Source: a virus. From it: a stretch of DNA of 21,809 nucleotides. Under the pieces are notes generated by a model, which saw nothing but the letters and a program-made list of their open reading frames with translations, had not been told where the DNA came from and made no database searches. The stretch lies in the IMG/VR virus record IMGVR_UViG_3300042558_004642, positions 1-21,809 of that record; one strand, 5' to 3'. Every line of letters begins with the position of its first letter. Positions within the stretch are counted from its first letter, which is position 1. The translations under genes were made by a program, and so were the position numbers. Positions 1-7,405 of this stretch are shown here, piece after piece.

Positions 1-83
1 TTTTCAGGAACATCGCCCGCAACTTTGATCTTAAAGCTGTAAATTTTTTTGTTTTCGACGAGATATTCTTTAAAAGTTTTCAT
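1..83 (-). CDS. Unknown small-protein start (3' end outside window)
   Basis: Only the first 27 codons are visible; the gene runs off the left edge. It begins MKTFKEYLVENKK, then an alternating hydrophobic/charged stretch (YSFKIKVAGDVPE) that looks like a beta strand. I do not recognise it with confidence. Starts of the type MKTFKEYL are common among small virion-associated proteins of marine T4-like phages, but that gives no function. The ATG at 81-83 was chosen because a late box (ATAAATA, read on the minus strand) lies exactly five bases upstream. No Shine-Dalgarno sequence is visible, so its mRNA may be leaderless. It follows gp16 directly, in the same direction. Confidence 0.6.
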   Translation of the reverse strand, partial: MKTFKEYLVENKKIYSFKIKVAGDVPE

Positions 84-88
84 ATGAG

Positions 89-95
89 TATTTAT
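89..95 (-). promoter_or_regulatory. T4-type late promoter box, leaderless type
   Basis: On the minus strand this reads ATAAATA, followed by CTCAT and then the ATG of the unknown gene at 83. Preceded by C it matches 7 of 8 bases of the T4 late consensus TATAAATA. T4 late transcription starts about ten bases downstream of the box centre, which here falls on the A of the ATG. The box also contains the TAA stop of the upstream gp16 gene (92-94). Confidence 0.7.
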
Positions 96-562
96 GCTTT
101 TCCGCTTAATTTTTTCAGCAGTTCGTTGCGATCGGTGATCACATAGCCCTGTCCATTTATCACGTTGTTGGGATCTACCCCAGCATCGTTGTCTATTTTT
201 AGTTTTTTCAGCTGTAGATCTACAGCTTTGAGTTTCTTTTCTATCTTGTTGCTTTTGGCAGTGATAGCATTGCCCATCATTGAGCTAGCTACTTCAAATA
301 TCCTACCCGAATATCTCACTTCCACGTTCATACCAAGGTCCATGAGATCGTCGTAGGCTTGTTCTGCTTTTTTGGCAAGATTGTCTAGTTCTTGCTCATC
401 AAGATTTTCTAGTTCTTGTATATGTGGCAGTGTTTGCACGATCTTTTGCACTGCTTGATACTGATCATCGAGACTGTTAATTTCTTCATGCACAGGCGGT
501 GGTGGTGCTGTAGGCTCGGCTTGAGATTCTAAATCAAATAGTTCTTCTAATTTTTTCGTCAT
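92..562 (-). CDS. 16: Small terminase subunit, gp16-like
   Basis: Probable regulatory small subunit of the DNA-packaging terminase: it recognises or organises concatemeric DNA and stimulates the large subunit gp17, which is not in this window. The 156-residue length is close to T4 gp16 (164). The pattern fits: an acidic, proline-rich N-terminus (residues 1-29), a 'LDDQY' segment (31-35) matching T4 'LEDDY', then a helical hairpin with 'FEVASSMMGNAI' (89-100) matching T4 'MEVFATLMGQM', then a Lys-rich coiled coil to about 122 and a flexible tail. The start ATG overlaps the stop of the upstream methyltransferase as ATGA (559-562), so the two are probably translationally coupled. Recognition is by remembered pattern; another small coiled-coil head protein is the alternative. 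Confidence 0.7.
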   Translation of the reverse strand: MTKKLEELFDLESQAEPTAPPPPVHEEINSLDDQYQAVQKIVQTLPHIQELENLDEQELDNLAKKAEQAYDDLMDLGMNVEVRYSGRIFEVASSMMGNAITAKSNKIEKKLKAVDLQLKKLKIDNDAGVDPNNVINGQGYVITDRNELLKKLSGKA

Positions 563-1137
563 ATCATACTTATCTGTGTTTTAACCCAGTCTCTATATTC
601 TACAGTTTTAAATTCTATATCTTTATTCACATACCAGGTTTCAAAATGACATTCACCTGTCCAAGATTTTCTTCTTCTAATAGCAAACACATTATTTACT
701 GCAACTTTGTATCCTTTGCTATCTAGATATTCTTTTGCAGAATTACATGTTTCCAAAAATCCTTTTTCTTCTCGCCAATAATCGTCATGTTCAAAAGTTA
801 TACAGTCAAAAACAATACCCTGATTGATTACATTTTTAAGTGCCTGCAATGTTAATTCTGGAGGATTAATGTCACAACTCAAATATCCTATTCGATCTTT
901 TAAATTATACTTGTAATTAACTGCGTCTGTATAATAGCAAGAATTACCCCTGATGTTAGACCAGTCTGCTTTAAAATCTGCATTAAGTTCTAAACTAATA
1001 CCCGACCAGCCCTGTTTTTCTAACAAAAACGTATTACTCAGTTTTATAGGATCTGCTGCACCAATTTCTACATATGATTTGTGATTGCAAATTTGAAGCG
1101 CAAAGATATCTTGACCAACCTGTGAATAATGCATCAT
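559..1137 (-). CDS. FkbM-family-like SAM-dependent methyltransferase
   Basis: Predicted class I methyltransferase. It opens with the FkbM-type signature YSQVGQD (residues 4-10), then SAM-binding motif I, VEIGAADP (23-30), strand-turn LLEKQGWSGISLELN (38-52) with the acidic residue E50 expected to hold the SAM ribose, and later strands LSCDIN (86-91) and FDCITFEHDDY (110-120), as in the FkbM fold. At 192 residues it is a minimal catalytic domain. FkbM enzymes usually O-methylate sugars or small molecules; the substrate here is unknown. It sits between two packaging genes and overlaps both by ATGA (1134-1137 with gp4, 559-562 with gp16), so it is wired into the late operon although its job is probably accessory. 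Its codons look more AT-rich than its neighbours', consistent with later acquisition. Confidence 0.72.
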   Translation of the reverse strand: MMHYSQVGQDIFALQICNHKSYVEIGAADPIKLSNTFLLEKQGWSGISLELNADFKADWSNIRGNSCYYTDAVNYKYNLKDRIGYLSCDINPPELTLQALKNVINQGIVFDCITFEHDDYWREEKGFLETCNSAKEYLDSKGYKVAVNNVFAIRRRKSWTGECHFETWYVNKDIEFKTVEYRDWVKTQISMI

Positions 1138-1574
1138 TTTCTTTTTGATCCTTGATGGAAAATATCACCTTCATTGACCACCCTGAATCTAAGGCCCTGC
1201 TGTTTGCACCAAGCTGTGGCAGCTTCCCATTTGGCCATGTTTTTAATATATTGCTCTTGGTTGTATCGGCTTTTGCCCACCGACTCTCTTAGTGTTTGAC
1301 TCTGCGGTTTTACTTCAACAACTTCTGCATGTTTCTTACCAGTTTTGTCCTTGTAGACCACAAAGAAATCAGGCACATATATTGTGTATTTGCCCGTCAA
1401 GGGATCTCTATACGGTATCTGTATGCTTTCGCTGGCCCAATTTTCTACACCTTGATGCTCATCCAACATGCGCATGAACACAAATTCCCATGAACTACGA
1501 GCCAATGGTATTTTCTTGCCGACATACTTGTCGGGATTTTTCATTTCAAATCGTCCCTGTGCAAATTTAGACAT
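1134..1574 (-). CDS. 4: Head completion protein, gp4-like (PD-(D/E)XK fold)
   Basis: Equivalent of T4 gp4 (also called gp50/4), a late head-completion factor acting on packaged heads before tail joining. At 146 residues it matches the usual length of about 150. The N-terminus has the family pattern GRFEMKNPDKYVGK (7-20), then RSSWEF (26-31). A nuclease-type active site is visible: E30 in SSWE, D69 in VPDF (67-70), and E87/K89 in VEVKP (86-90), resembling TnsA-type PD-(D/E)XK nucleases. All catalytic residues are present. The ATG shares one base with the stop of the upstream gene (TAATG at 1572-1576). The gene ends overlapping the methyltransferase start. Confidence 0.8.
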   Translation of the reverse strand: MSKFAQGRFEMKNPDKYVGKKIPLARSSWEFVFMRMLDEHQGVENWASESIQIPYRDPLTGKYTIYVPDFFVVYKDKTGKKHAEVVEVKPQSQTLRESVGKSRYNQEQYIKNMAKWEAATAWCKQQGLRFRVVNEGDIFHQGSKRK

Positions 1575-1939
1575 TAGGCAGCGATATTTCTAGTCTTATT
1601 GTTATCGACGTTTTGAGTTCTATATCCCAATATAGATGTAGGCACGCGATTGTTGTTAAGTATTTCTGCAACTATCTGGCTCAATGAAACTCCTGGAAAA
1701 TTCTTTAGTGTATCTAAGATTTGAAAAATAGGTGTATTGTCGAGCTTGGCCTGTCTTAGTACCACTGCTGCAGAAGTTGAGGCAGCATCAAGATCAAATC
1801 CAGCCTGTTGAAAAAAGCTCACTGCGGCAGAGACATCGTTGGAGGGAAACTCTAGAGCAGATTCGCCATAGTTTTCAAAATACAATTTGGTAGCAGCGGC
1901 GCTGTCTTCAATGGTCTGTGATGGTAAGTTTGTAGCCAT
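1574..1939 (-). CDS. Unknown 121-residue late protein
   Basis: I do not recognise this family. It is an acidic, mostly helical protein with no cysteine, no signal peptide and no membrane segment. Visible elements are a Ser/Ala-rich N-terminus (ATNLPSQTIEDSAAATKLYF), repeated short helices (VSAAVSFFQQAGFDL, STSAAVVLRQAKL, IFQILDTLKNF), a turn FPGVSLSQIVAEILN, and a flexible Asn-rich tail. It lies between the tube-fold protein and gp4, two bases after the former's stop and sharing one base with gp4's start, so it is surely co-expressed with structural genes. A small virion or assembly protein is a reasonable inference from context only. Confidence 0.6.
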   Translation of the reverse strand: MATNLPSQTIEDSAAATKLYFENYGESALEFPSNDVSAAVSFFQQAGFDLDAASTSAAVVLRQAKLDNTPIFQILDTLKNFPGVSLSQIVAEILNNNRVPTSILGYRTQNVDNNKTRNIAA

Positions 1940-1941
1940 GG

Positions 1942-3030
1942 TTAATTACCTGTGATATTGCGTTGTCTAGCATTAGTAGTAGCTTCTGTTGTAGCACTTT
2001 TAGGAAACACAGTTCCGACAACTCCGCTGACCTTATCAATTGCTGTTGAAATATTTCCTGGGTTACTTAGTATGTTAATGGCTTCGCTAGCCAATTGCTC
2101 TTTGCTGAGATTATTGAAATTTTTGTAGGTGTTAAAAGTTTTGGCCAAGGTGCCTATAAAACCTCCGGGCGTGTTAAAGGCAGCGCCTGTTCCAACATCA
2201 CCAAAAATCTGTTCAAGCCCATCTAGCACACCACCCTCGCCCGTTAGTGTGGCAACACCTCCACCTGCCACACTCAGTGGACTTGGCACAGTGTCATAAT
2301 GCAAGGTTGCAAATCCTTTAGGTGTTCCCACAGACACATTGCCTGTGCTGTATCGCACCGCTTCGTATTCCAAGGTCATGGTGCTTTCGTTGAATTCGCT
2401 GGCAGAGTAATCCATACCGCCATGGCTCCATGATTTGATTCGGGGGTTTACTAATGTGTAACCGACAAATCGTCTACGACTCATGGTATAGATAGTTACA
2501 GATTTAAAAAAATCCACACTCTTGTCATTGTCTAGGCCATATCGAAAATTGTCTTTGTTAGTACCAGTGGCTCTATAATGATTGGATTCGTAGGCAGCGT
2601 TGGGATTATGCCTATCGCCGATGTAGTAGCCATAATACAAAGCCCACATGGCACTTATAACATTGTTGCTGTCATCGTGCATGTTGATGTTTACTGGATC
2701 ATAATTTATCTGTTTATATACGATCTTTTTTCGATTGTATTGATTCTTTATTACAGAATCAAAATTAAATTTCGGAAGATCGGCACTCTTGACCAATAAC
2801 CCTGCTTCGTTCTTGTGTTTGGCACTGAATGGTGACATGCCTCGCACTGAATTATCCATTTCGAAATATACATAAAACAGGAATTTGGTTTTTGGGCTTA
2901 ATCGTAGATTGTTGTCAATAAACAATCTAGTAGCGTGGCGATAATTACTCATTTGACCTTTGGGTTTGGTCACACCCTCAATCAAGCCGGAACCGAATTC
3001 TGATAGATATCTTGTGAATTTATTTGCCAT
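1942..3030 (-). CDS. Tail-tube-fold protein, probable tube-initiator/baseplate junction (gp48/gp54-like)
   Basis: A 362-residue structural protein whose first 200 residues parallel the neighbouring tube protein gp19. Both have a strand near the N-terminus (FLFYVYFEMD here, YRFRVTLLGFG in gp19), then a 'V-x5-P-K-x-x-F' loop (KSADLPKFNFD here, QDVTRPKVAFE in gp19), then a basic strand ending in 'PVNINMHDD' (gp19: 'PITLTLRDD'). T4 gp48 and gp54, which join baseplate to tube, share this fold and have similar lengths (about 364 and 320), so a tube-initiator role is the best inference. The C-terminal 140 residues are Gly/Thr/Asn-rich and low complexity. The start lies five bases after a late box with no Shine-Dalgarno sequence, and a terminator separates it from gp19, so it is its own transcription unit. 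Confidence 0.6.
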   Translation of the reverse strand: MANKFTRYLSEFGSGLIEGVTKPKGQMSNYRHATRLFIDNNLRLSPKTKFLFYVYFEMDNSVRGMSPFSAKHKNEAGLLVKSADLPKFNFDSVIKNQYNRKKIVYKQINYDPVNINMHDDSNNVISAMWALYYGYYIGDRHNPNAAYESNHYRATGTNKDNFRYGLDNDKSVDFFKSVTIYTMSRRRFVGYTLVNPRIKSWSHGGMDYSASEFNESTMTLEYEAVRYSTGNVSVGTPKGFATLHYDTVPSPLSVAGGGVATLTGEGGVLDGLEQIFGDVGTGAAFNTPGGFIGTLAKTFNTYKNFNNLSKEQLASEAINILSNPGNISTAIDKVSGVVGTVFPKSATTEATTNARQRNITGN

Positions 3031-3035
3031 ACAAA

Positions 3036-3042
3036 TATTTAT
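3036..3042 (-). promoter_or_regulatory. T4-type late promoter box, leaderless type
   Basis: Minus strand reads C-ATAAATA-TTTGT-ATG: the same box and the same five-base gap to the start codon as at 89-95 and 9157-9163. The predicted transcript start coincides with the ATG of the tube-fold gene. It lies directly downstream of the gp19 terminator. Confidence 0.7.
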
Positions 3043-3047
3043 GCCAC

Positions 3048-3078
3048 AAAAAAAGCCCGATTTTTAGTCGGGCTTTTT
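3048..3078 (-). terminator. Rho-independent terminator after gp19
   Basis: A perfect 6-bp GC-rich stem GCCCGA/TCGGGC (3055-3060 and 3068-3073) with a 7-base loop, flanked by an A run on one side and a T run on the other, so that read on the minus strand it ends in at least seven T. The A/T flanks extend the stem. It lies 15 bases after the gp19 stop and just before the next late promoter. The symmetry could also let it act on the plus strand, but no plus-strand gene reads into it. Confidence 0.9.
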
Positions 3079-3093
3079 GAGCTAATATTACTA

Positions 3094-3744
3094 TTAACCT
3101 TGTGCTGTAGAAGCGCCTGTAGTAGCTGCACCAATAGTTCTTCCTACTGCTGCGCCAATACCACCTATTGGGCTTACTGCTGCCGCACCAGCTGCAAACT
3201 GTGATAGATTATCGTAAACAATCGACAATGCTACAGTCATATGCTCATTGGTGCTGTAGTTTGCATCACCGTAGTCTGCATTTTGAATGAAACATCCATA
3301 TAGTTCAAATGTTTCTAAAGTGCTCGGCACTAACAATCCGTTGCCCCCGTCAAGAACTTCTATGCGTGTGGTAAATTTGTAGTCAATACCTGAACGTGCT
3401 GAAGCCTGTTCCATGAAGTCAAACTGTTTCTGGATCTGCTGTCCTACCATTTTCTGAACTTGACCACTAGCATCATCACGCAATGTTAATGTAATTGGTT
3501 CTAATGTGTGTCTGCCAGCCAATTTAACTTTGGAGTTATAGACATCCAGCGTCATTTCTTCAAACGCCACTTTGGGTCTAGTAACATCTTGCACCTGTTT
3601 GGTAAGTTCAGTGGCTGCGGTAACTCCAAATCCCAACAGTGTAACTCTGAAGCGATATTTTAATTTTGGCATCAACAGCACTTGAGTGCTGCCAGCTGCG
3701 TTGGTAGTTGGAATACCAATGTTATTAAGCGATGTAATTGCCAT
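3094..3744 (-). CDS. 19: Tail tube protein gp19
   Basis: Major tail tube subunit, stacking in hexameric rings inside the sheath. At 216 residues it is longer than T4 gp19 (163), with an Ala/Gly/Thr-rich C-terminal tail (about 185-216) making much of the difference. The core shows the family order: KYRFRVTLLGFG (29-40), the loop QVQDVTRPKVAFEEM, the strand YNSKVKLAGRHTLEPITLTL, an acidic-basic turn RDDASG, the helix VGQQIQKQFDFMEQ, and the late strand FELYGCFIQNADYG. It starts two bases after the gp18 stop, with an AGGAG ribosome site (3755-3759) buried in the last gp18 codons, so tube and sheath are coupled in one message. A strong terminator follows. Confidence 0.87.
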   Translation of the reverse strand: MAITSLNNIGIPTTNAAGSTQVLLMPKLKYRFRVTLLGFGVTAATELTKQVQDVTRPKVAFEEMTLDVYNSKVKLAGRHTLEPITLTLRDDASGQVQKMVGQQIQKQFDFMEQASARSGIDYKFTTRIEVLDGGNGLLVPSTLETFELYGCFIQNADYGDANYSTNEHMTVALSIVYDNLSQFAAGAAAVSPIGGIGAAVGRTIGAATTGASTAQG

Positions 3745-3746
3745 TT

Positions 3747-6700
3747 TTAAATTTCTCCTGTGTTCTTGATACGCAATGGAATGTAAATGAACTCAATGGC
3801 TTTCACTGGCTCTATGGCGATATCAACATAAAGTTCGTTGCGATCGATACGAGACGGAGTATTATTGCTTTCATCACACACAACCGCAAAGTCGTAGATT
3901 GCTCTCAAGCCTACCAATTCCAACAATAGGCTTTCTGCCGCTTGTTTGATTTCATCTCTGGTAATCTTGTCGTTGGGTTCGAACAAATATGGACGAGCCA
4001 ACTTGTTCAACTGGCTACGTAGATATACTACCAATCGTGCTACGTTGATACGATCTAGTGCTGATGCATTTCTTGCACGAGTCTTTTGACCGTAAGCCAC
4101 AAGTCCTACTCCGTTGAAGAATGGAATTGGATTGACCTTTAATTCATATAGTGTATCACGTTGGCCTTCGTTGAGTGCTACAGTTTGGAACTCACCTGTG
4201 GCAGCATCAATATAACCCACTGCTGTGGCATTTGTAATACCGCCACGACGTGTTCCTGCTGGTGCAAACCATGGGAAGCTGACATTATCGCTGAGTGCGA
4301 TAGTCTTCAGCATCATGTGACTTGCTGGAACCACTGCATTAGAACCACTTAGGTCAGTGGTAAATCCATTTGGATAGTATGTAGCCAAGTATTCATCATA
4401 GGTTACAATGCCGTCATCGCCGTTGTCTGTGACTAATTCTGCATTAGTTCCCCAGTTGTTCAATGATGTAGCATCTGCAGGCAATCTCAATGGAGTATCA
4501 CCTATGACAAATGCTGTGATACCTCTGTCAATGTTAAGATTAACTAGATTGCTCATTGTTTCTGGATATCCTGGGCAAGCTATGATGTTGAAGTTTCTGC
4601 GTTCTTCATCACGGATCTCTTGACTTGTGTCAATCACCGACTTCAAGGCCTGTGTAACTACCTTGCGTTGTGCTTTGCGACCAAAACTGCCTGATCCGTC
4701 TTCGTTGTTGCCTGACGCTGTAACCCAACGATCTGGATAGTAGCTTTCCATAGTTTGGCCTGAACCGCTAACAAATGGGTCACCGTTATTAGTACCGCCA
4801 GATTGGCTTGTGCGTGGATTATCTGTAGCAGTATCAATATAGTTGTTGCGATATTGCTTAACGTTGCCGCCGCTACGTCTTAGATTCCACAGCAACATAC
4901 CTTTTGGATATAGTGCTGGATCTGGAGCATCTGGGTCTAGGAAGTTGTTGGTAATCAAGTCGGCAATGTCATCACTAGGTGCTGTAGTAGCTGTACCACC
5001 ACTTGTACCTTGACGAGCATCTGCAAACAGCACACCTTCTTCTGTGGTTTGATCTGTCTTATCAACCAATTCCCAACGCAGTGTAACATCACCGATGTCG
5101 GTCAAATTGCTGTTGTATCTATAAATTGTTGGGAAGTTTTCTAGATCAGCTGTGCTGATCCACAAATCACCTGTGACAGTAACGCCTGACACATATGGAT
5201 TGCTGGCAGCTACTATTGGTAAGTAACCGGTTCTCTTTGTCAACGCTGTGTCGTCAGTTTGATTAAAATATGGTGCTGTGCTGTGTCTATATCCCACCCA
5301 TGTGTTGCCATTATGAACCATAATGTCAACATCAGCAAAGTTAGGATTGTACCATAGTTGTTGATCTGCTGCTTCATTCAATGGAGCATCTGGACTGGCT
5401 GAGAATCTTGGATCTTGTGCGGCTAACGGCTGATAACCTGAAGCTAGATAGTCTTGTGCAGCACCTGCAGCAAGATCTTCTGCGCCTGCAGCACCACTAC
5501 CCAATGAAATATTGTAGAAGTTTTCTGTGCCAGCTCTGGTCTTGATGTTGTATGGAGTGAATAGAGTCGACAATGGATTACCTGTGCTGTCTGTGAGTCT
5601 AAAATCGCCACCGTCATTGTGAGTAATTACCAATCTGCTCTGTGTTAGGGTAATCTGCACCACAGAGGCTTCGATGTTTGTGAAGCCGGCTGCGTTGATA
5701 GCAGCAGCAAACTTGTCTGCATCGCTGTTGTCGCCTGTAGGCGCATTTCCCGCGGCTGTTGACAAAGTAATGGTTTTGGCAGCATCTAGAGCCAACTGTC
5801 CTACTATGCTTTCAGCCAAGGTAAATGTTCTAGTAGAAGCAGCGGTAAAGGTTCCACTTTTGATAATGTTGGATGTAATGCTGGTGCCCTGACCTATACC
5901 TATATGTCTATACCACATACGGAATTCAGCTGTGTCTGGAGTTGCGTCAAATCCACTGTGTTCTTGTGCATTGCTCTGTACAAACACTGTATCTGCTGAG
6001 ATGTTAGCACCACCTCCACTGCGATCTAGATAGTAAAGTGCAGCATTGGTAGATGCATATATAGGAGCTTCTGATGCTACCCACGATAATGTAGCTGAAC
6101 TCCACTGCTTGGCTCTCCATCTAGCGCCGTTGTTTGGCTCTGTGGTTTTAATCCATACAGACCCTGTAGCATATCCCTGCAATGAGGTTGGGTTATCACT
6201 GCGCTTGTAAGTCGGCACATCTGTGTGCGGTGATTGTTGCAGTTTAGGGCTGAGGTATAATCCGGTGTCAATGCCAATGGTGCTCCAGCTTGCTGTGCCA
6301 TTTTCTAACTTTATCTGTCCATCAGCAGACAATGCACTGTCTCCAACTTCAACATTAGTGTTTTCTCCTAATGATCTACCATCGGAATAGATGTATAACT
6401 TATTACCCAACATCTTTGCTGTTACACCCACGATACCGGGTGAATTGATGTTGTTTGCGATTTGTGTTAAAGTTCCTGCAGTAATTTGTTGGGCGTTAAC
6501 GAATAAAGTGCCCGACAGTGTTCCCGAGTATGTGTTACTTACTGCTACTGGCCAGCTGGCTTTCCACGCATTGGAACCTATCAATACCCATTCGCCTGCA
6601 TCAACTGGTGTGCCGCCGGCACTTACCCCGCCATTGCCTGGAGACTTGTAATATATTCTTGCCAAGTCATTTGCAGTTGTATATGCAGCAGCTTCACCTA

Positions 6701-7301
6701 CAGTTTGAAATACTACTGCATAATCTCCGATCTGTCCTACAGATGTTTTAGGAGCATTGTTTTCAATTTTAGAAGGACTGTCTGCATCTGTTAGCACTAA
6801 CGGTACTTTGTTAGTAAATTTCTGTCCGCCGGCTGTTGATGCTGCGGCACTGTTCCACTCTTGGATACCCCAAGTTGTGGCCTGTGTGTCCATCCACCAT
6901 TTGCCGTTTACAGGGTTCGCTCCCGGGGCATCTACTTCTGCTGCGAGTTGGTCTAGATCTACATCAGCTCGAACAATAAATGCCGCGTTGCTTACACCTA
7001 GCAAACTATAGGCTGCTAATAGTCCATATTCGTTGCGCTCTGAACCATGGATAGGAGTTGAACTCGCTGTCTGTTCAAAGAACGGAATCCCAAAAAGATC
7101 TGTGAGATCTCTCTGACTCGTAATTTTAAATGCCTTGCCAGCATTTGCTTTGGTTGTTGCTGAAGCTGTGTTTGTTCCAGCTCCGTTTGTTTTATCTTGG
7201 GCTGTAGCTACGACGATAAGAGGAACCGTACCAGGTTCTGCTGGTGTATAAAAACTCTCGTCGATTACCGTAACTTGTACGCCTGGTGATGTTAGTGCCA
7301 T
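3747..7301 (-). CDS. 18: Contractile tail sheath protein gp18, with very large insertion
   Basis: Main subunit of the contractile sheath. The N-terminal arm and first core part are clear (MALTSPGVQVTVIDES, then TVPLIVVATAQDK, and YGLLAAYSLLGVSNAAFIVRADVDL ending near residue 117). The conserved C-terminal core begins near 870 with VVTQALKSVIDTSQEIRDEE and includes NIIACPGYPE (905-914), VSFPWFAPAGTRRG (1007-1020), NPIPFFNGVGLVAYGQKT (1057-1074) and NVARLVVYLRSQL (1086-1098). Between them lie about 740 residues of beta-rich, Thr/Gly/Asn-rich sequence with repeated Trp-containing hairpins. At 1184 residues it is nearly twice T4 gp18 (659). An AGGAG ribosome site lies about ten bases before the ATG (near 7312-7316). 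First gene of the gp18-gp19 unit. Confidence 0.95.
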   Translation of the reverse strand: MALTSPGVQVTVIDESFYTPAEPGTVPLIVVATAQDKTNGAGTNTASATTKANAGKAFKITSQRDLTDLFGIPFFEQTASSTPIHGSERNEYGLLAAYSLLGVSNAAFIVRADVDLDQLAAEVDAPGANPVNGKWWMDTQATTWGIQEWNSAAASTAGGQKFTNKVPLVLTDADSPSKIENNAPKTSVGQIGDYAVVFQTVGEAAAYTTANDLARIYYKSPGNGGVSAGGTPVDAGEWVLIGSNAWKASWPVAVSNTYSGTLSGTLFVNAQQITAGTLTQIANNINSPGIVGVTAKMLGNKLYIYSDGRSLGENTNVEVGDSALSADGQIKLENGTASWSTIGIDTGLYLSPKLQQSPHTDVPTYKRSDNPTSLQGYATGSVWIKTTEPNNGARWRAKQWSSATLSWVASEAPIYASTNAALYYLDRSGGGANISADTVFVQSNAQEHSGFDATPDTAEFRMWYRHIGIGQGTSITSNIIKSGTFTAASTRTFTLAESIVGQLALDAAKTITLSTAAGNAPTGDNSDADKFAAAINAAGFTNIEASVVQITLTQSRLVITHNDGGDFRLTDSTGNPLSTLFTPYNIKTRAGTENFYNISLGSGAAGAEDLAAGAAQDYLASGYQPLAAQDPRFSASPDAPLNEAADQQLWYNPNFADVDIMVHNGNTWVGYRHSTAPYFNQTDDTALTKRTGYLPIVAASNPYVSGVTVTGDLWISTADLENFPTIYRYNSNLTDIGDVTLRWELVDKTDQTTEEGVLFADARQGTSGGTATTAPSDDIADLITNNFLDPDAPDPALYPKGMLLWNLRRSGGNVKQYRNNYIDTATDNPRTSQSGGTNNGDPFVSGSGQTMESYYPDRWVTASGNNEDGSGSFGRKAQRKVVTQALKSVIDTSQEIRDEERRNFNIIACPGYPETMSNLVNLNIDRGITAFVIGDTPLRLPADATSLNNWGTNAELVTDNGDDGIVTYDEYLATYYPNGFTTDLSGSNAVVPASHMMLKTIALSDNVSFPWFAPAGTRRGGITNATAVGYIDAATGEFQTVALNEGQRDTLYELKVNPIPFFNGVGLVAYGQKTRARNASALDRINVARLVVYLRSQLNKLARPYLFEPNDKITRDEIKQAAESLLLELVGLRAIYDFAVVCDESNNTPSRIDRNELYVDIAIEPVKAIEFIYIPLRIKNTGEI
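4712..6930 (-). other. Sheath insertion region with repeated Trp hairpins
   Basis: Approximate extent of the part of gp18 (about residues 124-863) that does not belong to the conserved sheath core. At least four segments share the pattern Gly-x-x-Trp followed 10-20 residues later by a second Trp within Asn/Gly/Ser turns: NGKWWMDTQATTWGIQEWN, SVWIKTTEPNNGARWRAKQW, QLWYNPNFADVDIMVHNG and DLWISTADLENFPTIYRYN. These resemble the short display hairpins in phage fibres. The insert probably projects from the sheath surface, as T4 gp18's protease-resistant outer domain does. Boundaries are estimates by eye. Confidence 0.6.
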
Positions 7302-7334
7302 ATCGCCTATTCTCCTGGTAATAGTTGCTCATAA

Positions 7335-7342
7335 TATTTAGC
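7335..7342 (-). promoter_or_regulatory. Probable late promoter for gp18 (imperfect box)
   Basis: Minus strand reads GCTAAATA, matching 6 of 8 bases of TATAAATA. Start of transcription would fall near 7329, giving a leader of about 28 bases that carries the AGGAG ribosome site. It is the only box-like sequence in the 104-base gap before gp18. Confidence 0.5.
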
Positions 7343-7394
7343 ATACTATTCCAAAAACAGCAAGTTAGGCACCGAACAAAAGGGGTCTAAAAGG

Positions 7395-7401
7395 GTAAAT
7401 A
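7395..7401 (+). promoter_or_regulatory. Late-type box (GTAAATA) four bases before an ATG
   Basis: Plus strand reads GGTAAATA, then TCAA, then the ATG of the zinc protein at 7406. The same GGTAAATA variant precedes gp14, the other plus-strand gene with a divergent neighbour. No Shine-Dalgarno sequence lies between box and ATG. Confidence 0.5.
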
Positions 7402-7405
7402 TCAA

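Noticed and set aside
6391-7011. Open frames on the plus strand antisense to the sheath gene
   Set aside because: They mirror the biased composition of gp18, have no ribosome site or late box, and encode no recognisable pattern.
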